NCBI RefSeq assembly: GCF_000712135.1
Contig: NZ_JOOE01000001.1
Location: forward strand, 558,001-622,000
Source: Sphingomonas sp. UNC305MFCol5.2
Lineage (GTDB): Bacteria; Pseudomonadota; Alphaproteobacteria; Sphingomonadales; Sphingomonadaceae
DNA length: 64,000 nt
Direction of reading: 5' to 3'
Under the pieces are notes generated by a model. That model ran no database searches. It saw only the letters and a list, made by a program, of their open reading frames with translations, and was not told where the DNA came from. Shown here piece by piece: positions 60,876 to 64,000 of the stretch. Position numbers and translations under genes: made by a program. Each line of letters opens with the position of its first letter. Within the stretch, counting starts at the first letter, position 1.

Positions 60876-60891
60876 TACGGGGATTCCACAA
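60876..60891. promoter_or_regulatory. 16-bp FixJ-like dyad upstream of the 60952 Usp gene
   Basis: TACGGGGATTCCACAA, 14 of 16 identical to the hemA site. It ends 60 bp before the ATG at 60952. Confidence 0.6.
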
Positions 60892-60951
60892 ATGCGCCAC
60901 ATCCGCAGCCGCGCATAATCCTCGGAAATCGTCGGGTAGATGGAGACATTC

Positions 60952-61764
60952 ATGATCCGTGATCTTCTTGCGATGGTTGACAATGCAACCACGGCCAGAC
61001 CGTTCCTGGACCGGGTTCTCGCGTTCGCAGCGGCACGCGGCGCCCATGTCGAGATCGCGGCACTCACGCCAAGCCCGTACGTTGCCGAGATGCTTCTTCC
61101 GGCCGGCGGGATGTATCTGCCCGAGGAAGCGCTGGCCCGCGATGACAGCGCCAAAGTGGCAGCAATTGAGGCGCTGATCGCGGACGCGCACGCGCAGGTG
61201 TCGGTATTCGGCCTTCACGACGACGTCGCATGGCTCGCGGGAGACATGCGGCGCAGGCGTCAACTGGCCGACCTCGTCCTGGTTGCGACCTCGGAAGCCT
61301 GGGACTCGCCATGGTTGCGTCGACGCGTGCTGGAAACCTCGATCCTTGCCTCTGGCACACCGACGGTGATTCTGCCGCCCGACATGGACCTTGCGCCGGT
61401 CAGGCACGCCGTGCTGGGATGGAAACCGTCGCCCGAGGCGAACCGCGCCGTGCACGATCTTGTCGCGATCGCCGAACAAGGTGCGAAGGTCGATGTCGTC
61501 ATCGTCGATCAGGATGCCCAATCCGATGCTGGCGAAGAAGTGTGCCGGCATTTGAGCCGTCACGGCCTGATGCCCGAGCTTCATCGCGTCTCATTCGAGG
61601 GCATGGACGACGCCGAGGTGATTTGCGGATACGCAGTGCGTGGCAAGGCGGATTTGCTCGTGGCCGGAGGCTTCGGGCACTCGCGATTTCGCGAGATCTT
61701 CTTCGGCGGCGTGACGCGCCATCTCCTTGACGACATTACCGTCCCGGTGATGCTCAGCCACTGA
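60952..61764 (+). CDS. Universal stress protein, two-domain
   Basis: The 270-residue protein is a tandem Usp: MIRDLLAMVDNATTARPFLDRV begins the first half, with HAVLGWKPSPEANRAVHDL beginning the second and LLVAGGFGHSRFREIFFGGVTRHLL as the second nucleotide-binding region. ATG 60952 is chosen because GGAG lies just upstream; ATG 60940 is in frame. It differs from the 61966 and 49718 genes in its first half but shares the GGFGHSRF signature. It is the first of two Usp genes in a row, each with its own dyad. Confidence 0.9.
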   Translation: MIRDLLAMVDNATTARPFLDRVLAFAAARGAHVEIAALTPSPYVAEMLLPAGGMYLPEEALARDDSAKVAAIEALIADAHAQVSVFGLHDDVAWLAGDMRRRRQLADLVLVATSEAWDSPWLRRRVLETSILASGTPTVILPPDMDLAPVRHAVLGWKPSPEANRAVHDLVAIAEQGAKVDVVIVDQDAQSDAGEEVCRHLSRHGLMPELHRVSFEGMDDAEVICGYAVRGKADLLVAGGFGHSRFREIFFGGVTRHLLDDITVPVMLSH

Positions 61765-61888
61765 GCGGCGCAAATCTGACACGGGATCGGCCCGCGCACC
61801 TGAAGCGCATCCGTCGGCAGGGCGCGGCGACGGCAGCCGCACATCAAACCGCGGCGCGGTCGTATCGCGCGACCTGCCGTCGCCTCAC

Positions 61889-61904
61889 TACGGACAATTG
61901 CGAA
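61889..61904. promoter_or_regulatory. 16-bp FixJ-like dyad upstream of the 61966 Usp gene
   Basis: TACGGACAATTGCGAA, an exact TACG-N8-CGAA, ending 61 bp before the start ATG. Confidence 0.6.
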
Positions 61905-61965
61905 TGGGTGCGGGTGCGAGCGCGCCATAATTTCGCGGGCCTGACGAGTTTGCACGGAGGCAATG

Positions 61966-62766
61966 ATGAAAAACATTCTGGTGCTCATGCATGACGACGT
62001 TGGCCAGGAAGCCCGCTTCCAGGCCGCCCTGGACGTGACCCGCGCGCTCGATGGCCACCTCACCTGCATCGACGTTGCCGTCAAACCGGTCACCGTCGAC
62101 GACTATGCGACGCTCGGCGGTGCAGCCCTGCTGCTCGGCGACGAGCAGGTGAGCGAAGCGGCGAACCGCGCGCGGATGGAGAAGCGCCTCAAGGTGGAGG
62201 GTGTCGCCTATGACTGGATCCAGACGACCGGTTTCCTCAGTCCAAGCGTTCGCGAGGCCGCAGGACTCGCCGATCTGATCGTCCTCAACCGCGACATCAA
62301 GGATGCCTATCCGGACATGGAGGAGGTGGCGACCGAGGTCTTGATCAAGTCAGGGCGTCCGATCCTTGCGGTGCCGCGCGCGTGTCAGCGGTTCGATGCC
62401 TGTGGGCAGGCGATGATCGCCTGGGACGGATCAGTCGAAGCTGAAAAGGCCTTGCGCGCCGCGGTGCCGTTGCTCCAGCTCGCGAGCACAGTCACGATCG
62501 TGGTATGCGAGGACGGCTCCATCAAGACTCCGGTGGAGGAGGCCGCTGCCTATCTCTCCCGCCACGGCGTCAAACCCGTCGTGCACCCGATCGGATATGC
62601 ACTGGACATACCCAGCACGATCCTGCTCGAGCAGATCGAAGCGAACGGCGCGGCCTATCTCGTAATGGGCGGATTTGGTCGCAGCCCGTTCATCGAGGCC
62701 GTGCTGGGCGGCGTCACGCGGCGCATGCTCCACGAAAGCCCGGTCCCGCTGTTCCTCGCGCACTGA
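61966..62766 (+). CDS. Universal stress protein, two-domain
   Basis: The 266-residue protein opens MKNILVLMHDDVGQEARFQAAL and closes AAYLVMGGFGRSPFIEAVLGGVTRRML, PVPLFLAH, nearly the same frame as the 49718-50521 protein, so the two are recent paralogues. ATG 61966 is preferred over ATG 61963 by comparison with that paralogue; GGAGG precedes both. The dyad 61 bp upstream is one of the best in the window. Confidence 0.92.
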   Translation: MKNILVLMHDDVGQEARFQAALDVTRALDGHLTCIDVAVKPVTVDDYATLGGAALLLGDEQVSEAANRARMEKRLKVEGVAYDWIQTTGFLSPSVREAAGLADLIVLNRDIKDAYPDMEEVATEVLIKSGRPILAVPRACQRFDACGQAMIAWDGSVEAEKALRAAVPLLQLASTVTIVVCEDGSIKTPVEEAAAYLSRHGVKPVVHPIGYALDIPSTILLEQIEANGAAYLVMGGFGRSPFIEAVLGGVTRRMLHESPVPLFLAH

Positions 62767-62870
62767 TTGCCGCACGGTTGACCACCCGGACCCGACCGCG
62801 GCCCTCGTTGCTTCGCCCACGCCGGATCGGATCGGTCATGTCTGAGCAATGCGCTCCGGAAAAATGGAAC

Positions 62871-62895
62871 GAGGGCCTCGCAACCGGCGGCCCTC
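62871..62895. terminator. Possible hairpin after the Usp gene
   Basis: A seven-base stem GAGGGCC/GGCCCTC with an eleven-base loop, about 105 bp after the Usp stop. The next bases are CCTTTC; a weak candidate. Confidence 0.3.
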
Positions 62896-62943
62896 CCTTT
62901 CGGGAAGGTTGCCCCTTCCGCGTGGACCTCGCATAGGTGCTGG

Positions 62944-63168
62944 ATGCAGGGGGAAGCTACGATATTGCTACGCGTGCGCGGCCTGATCGAACGGCTCGCC
63001 CCGGAGCCGATTTGCGACGGGTGCATCGCGGAAAAATTGAACCTCACCCCGGGCCAGGCAAATCAGACGGCGCGCGAGCTCGCCGGCGGCGACGGCTTCG
63101 AACGGCAGAGCGATATCTGCGCGATCTGCGGCGCGTCGCGGACGGTCACGAGAAAGCGGGTGCGCTGA
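62944..63168 (+). CDS. Small protein with two CxxC pairs
   Basis: The 74-residue product (ATG 62944) contains CDGC at residues 24-27 and CAIC at 58-61 and ends in a basic tail. The middle (AEKLNLTPGQANQTARELA) reads like a short helix-turn-helix or winged helix segment. The two pairs could hold one zinc ion. The combination suggests a small DNA- or RNA-binding protein, but I recognise no named family. It has no clear dyad upstream and stands alone between the Usp gene and adhP. Confidence 0.65.
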   Translation: MQGEATILLRVRGLIERLAPEPICDGCIAEKLNLTPGQANQTARELAGGDGFERQSDICAICGASRTVTRKRVR

Positions 63169-63263
63169 CGCCACGCGGAAAGCGGCGGCACTACGCGAGC
63201 CGGCGAGCCGTCGCTGCTTCTTCCAGGTAGAATGGCCGGCGCTCCATCAGGGCCTGAACCAGG

Positions 63264-64000
63264 TCAGGCCGCCACGGCCTGCTTCCCGGGTTGCGAGACC
63301 GGCGCATTCTCGAAGTCCAGCACGATGCGGCCTTCGATCTCGCCCCGGTGCATCCGCGCGAACACATTATTGATGTCCTCGAGCGTTTCGGTGGCCACGG
63401 TTGCGTGGACCTTCCCTTGCGCAGCAAAATCGAGCGCTTCCTGAAGGTCGAGCCGGGTCCCGACGATCGAGCCGCGCACGGTGATGCCGTTGAGCACCGT
63501 ATCGAAGATCGACAGCGGAAAGTCGCCCGGCGGCAGGCCGTTGAGCGACACGGTACCGCCGCGGCGGACCATCCCCATCGCCTGCTGGAATGCCTTGTTC
63601 GAGACGGCGGTCACGAGCACGCCTTGTGCGCCGCCAATCTCCTTGCGGATGAAGGCGGCTGGATCGGTGTCGAGCGCGTTGACGGTGAGCTGCGCGCCGA
63701 GCCTGCGGGCGAGATCGAGCTTGGCATCGTCGATATCCACCGCGACGATGTTGAGCCCCATCGCCCTGGCATATTGCACGGCCATGTGCCCCAGCCCGCC
63801 GATTCCGGAGATCGCCACCCAGTCACCGGGTTTGGTGTCGGTGACCTTGAGACCCTTGTAGACCGTCACGCCGGCGCAGAGCACCGGTGCGATCTCGACG
63901 AAGCCGATATTGGCGGGCAAGTGGCCGACATAGTTGGGATCGGCGAGCACATATTCGGCGAAGCTGCCATTCACCGAATAGCCGGTGTTCTGCTGGCTCT
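63264..64000 (-). CDS. adhP: Zinc-dependent alcohol dehydrogenase, C-terminal part (runs off right edge)
   Basis: About 245 C-terminal residues are visible; a full AdhP has about 340, so roughly the first 95 lie beyond the window. The sequence has [23 protein letters not shown], the coenzyme-domain motif [21 protein letters not shown] (GxGxxG) and [16 protein letters not shown] with the Asp that selects NAD. The C-terminal segment [23 protein letters not shown] is typical of bacterial AdhP. The zinc ligands of the catalytic site are mostly in the missing part. It may oxidise or form ethanol during oxygen limitation. Confidence 0.92.
   Translation of the reverse strand, partial: SQQNTGYSVNGSFAEYVLADPNYVGHLPANIGFVEIAPVLCAGVTVYKGLKVTDTKPGDWVAISGIGGLGHMAVQYARAMGLNIVAVDIDDAKLDLARRLGAQLTVNALDTDPAAFIRKEIGGAQGVLVTAVSNKAFQQAMGMVRRGGTVSLNGLPPGDFPLSIFDTVLNGITVRGSIVGTRLDLQEALDFAAQGKVHATVATETLEDINNVFARMHRGEIEGRIVLDFENAPVSQPGKQAVAA

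Noticed and set aside
1..64000. Search for insertion sequences, integrases, tRNA genes, CRISPR repeats and phage genes
   Set aside because: None seen by eye; base composition appears even across the window, so there is no direct sign of recent transfer.

Overview
The window is high-GC alphaproteobacterial DNA, most likely from a sphingomonad (Sphingomonadales). Supporting signs are the C4-pathway 5-aminolevulinate synthase, a cbb3 oxidase with the full ccoNOQP-GHIS order, two FixL/FixJ pairs with haem-type PAS domains, and protein styles typical of Sphingomonas. This placement comes from reading the proteins, not from a database search. Almost every gene fits one theme: life at low or no oxygen. 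I saw no rRNA, tRNA, CRISPR array, insertion sequence or integrase.

Region 1 (1-30 kb) is a nitrate respiration and denitrification block. It holds an alginate-export-type porin coupled to an oxygen-independent class II ribonucleotide reductase (nrdJ), pseudoazurin, copper nitrite reductase (nirK), an Fe-S FNR-type regulator (fnrL), a FixL/FixJ pair with an orphan receiver, an Nfu scaffold, nnrU (frameshifted), nnrS, quinol-dependent NO reductase (norZ) and a UbiH/UbiM-like hydroxylase. The nar operon follows (narK-narG-narH-narJ-narI-ppiC plus two small unknown genes), then mobA and a second nnrS. Nitrate can be taken to N2O; no nosZ is present in the window. FNR boxes lie before pseudoazurin/nrdJ, nirK, norZ and an unknown gene at 29.75 kb, with weaker ones elsewhere. 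A separate 20-bp dyad (CCTnnGGT-N4-ACCnnAGG) occurs in three promoters of this block.

Region 2 (30.4-40 kb) encodes high-affinity respiration. One minus-strand run reads hemA-ccoN-ccoO-ccoQ-ccoP-ccoG-ccoH-ccoI-ccoS and ends in a small exported protein. hemA sits first, so haem supply and the haem-rich oxidase may share a promoter.

Region 3 (40-63 kb) is an accessory low-oxygen stress block: an OmpW-type porin, a broken DUF998 membrane gene, a K+ channel, a P-type ATPase, four universal stress proteins, a VIT/CCC1-type metal transporter, a beta-CASP nuclease, an L,D-transpeptidase, an MgtC/DUF4010 protein, two flavodoxin-fold oxidoreductases, a second FixL/FixJ pair with its own orphan receiver, a CoA-ligase/acetyltransferase fusion and many very small proteins. 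A recurring 16-bp inverted repeat, TACG-N8-CGAA with variants, precedes most of these units, commonly ending 50-62 bp before the start codon. It also precedes hemA. I infer a FixLJ-controlled regulon; this is the most interesting signal in the window. A Zn alcohol dehydrogenase (adhP-like) runs off the right edge.

Two genes, nnrU and the DUF998 gene, each lack a single base inside or beside a C run. They are either real pseudogenes or uncorrected sequence errors.
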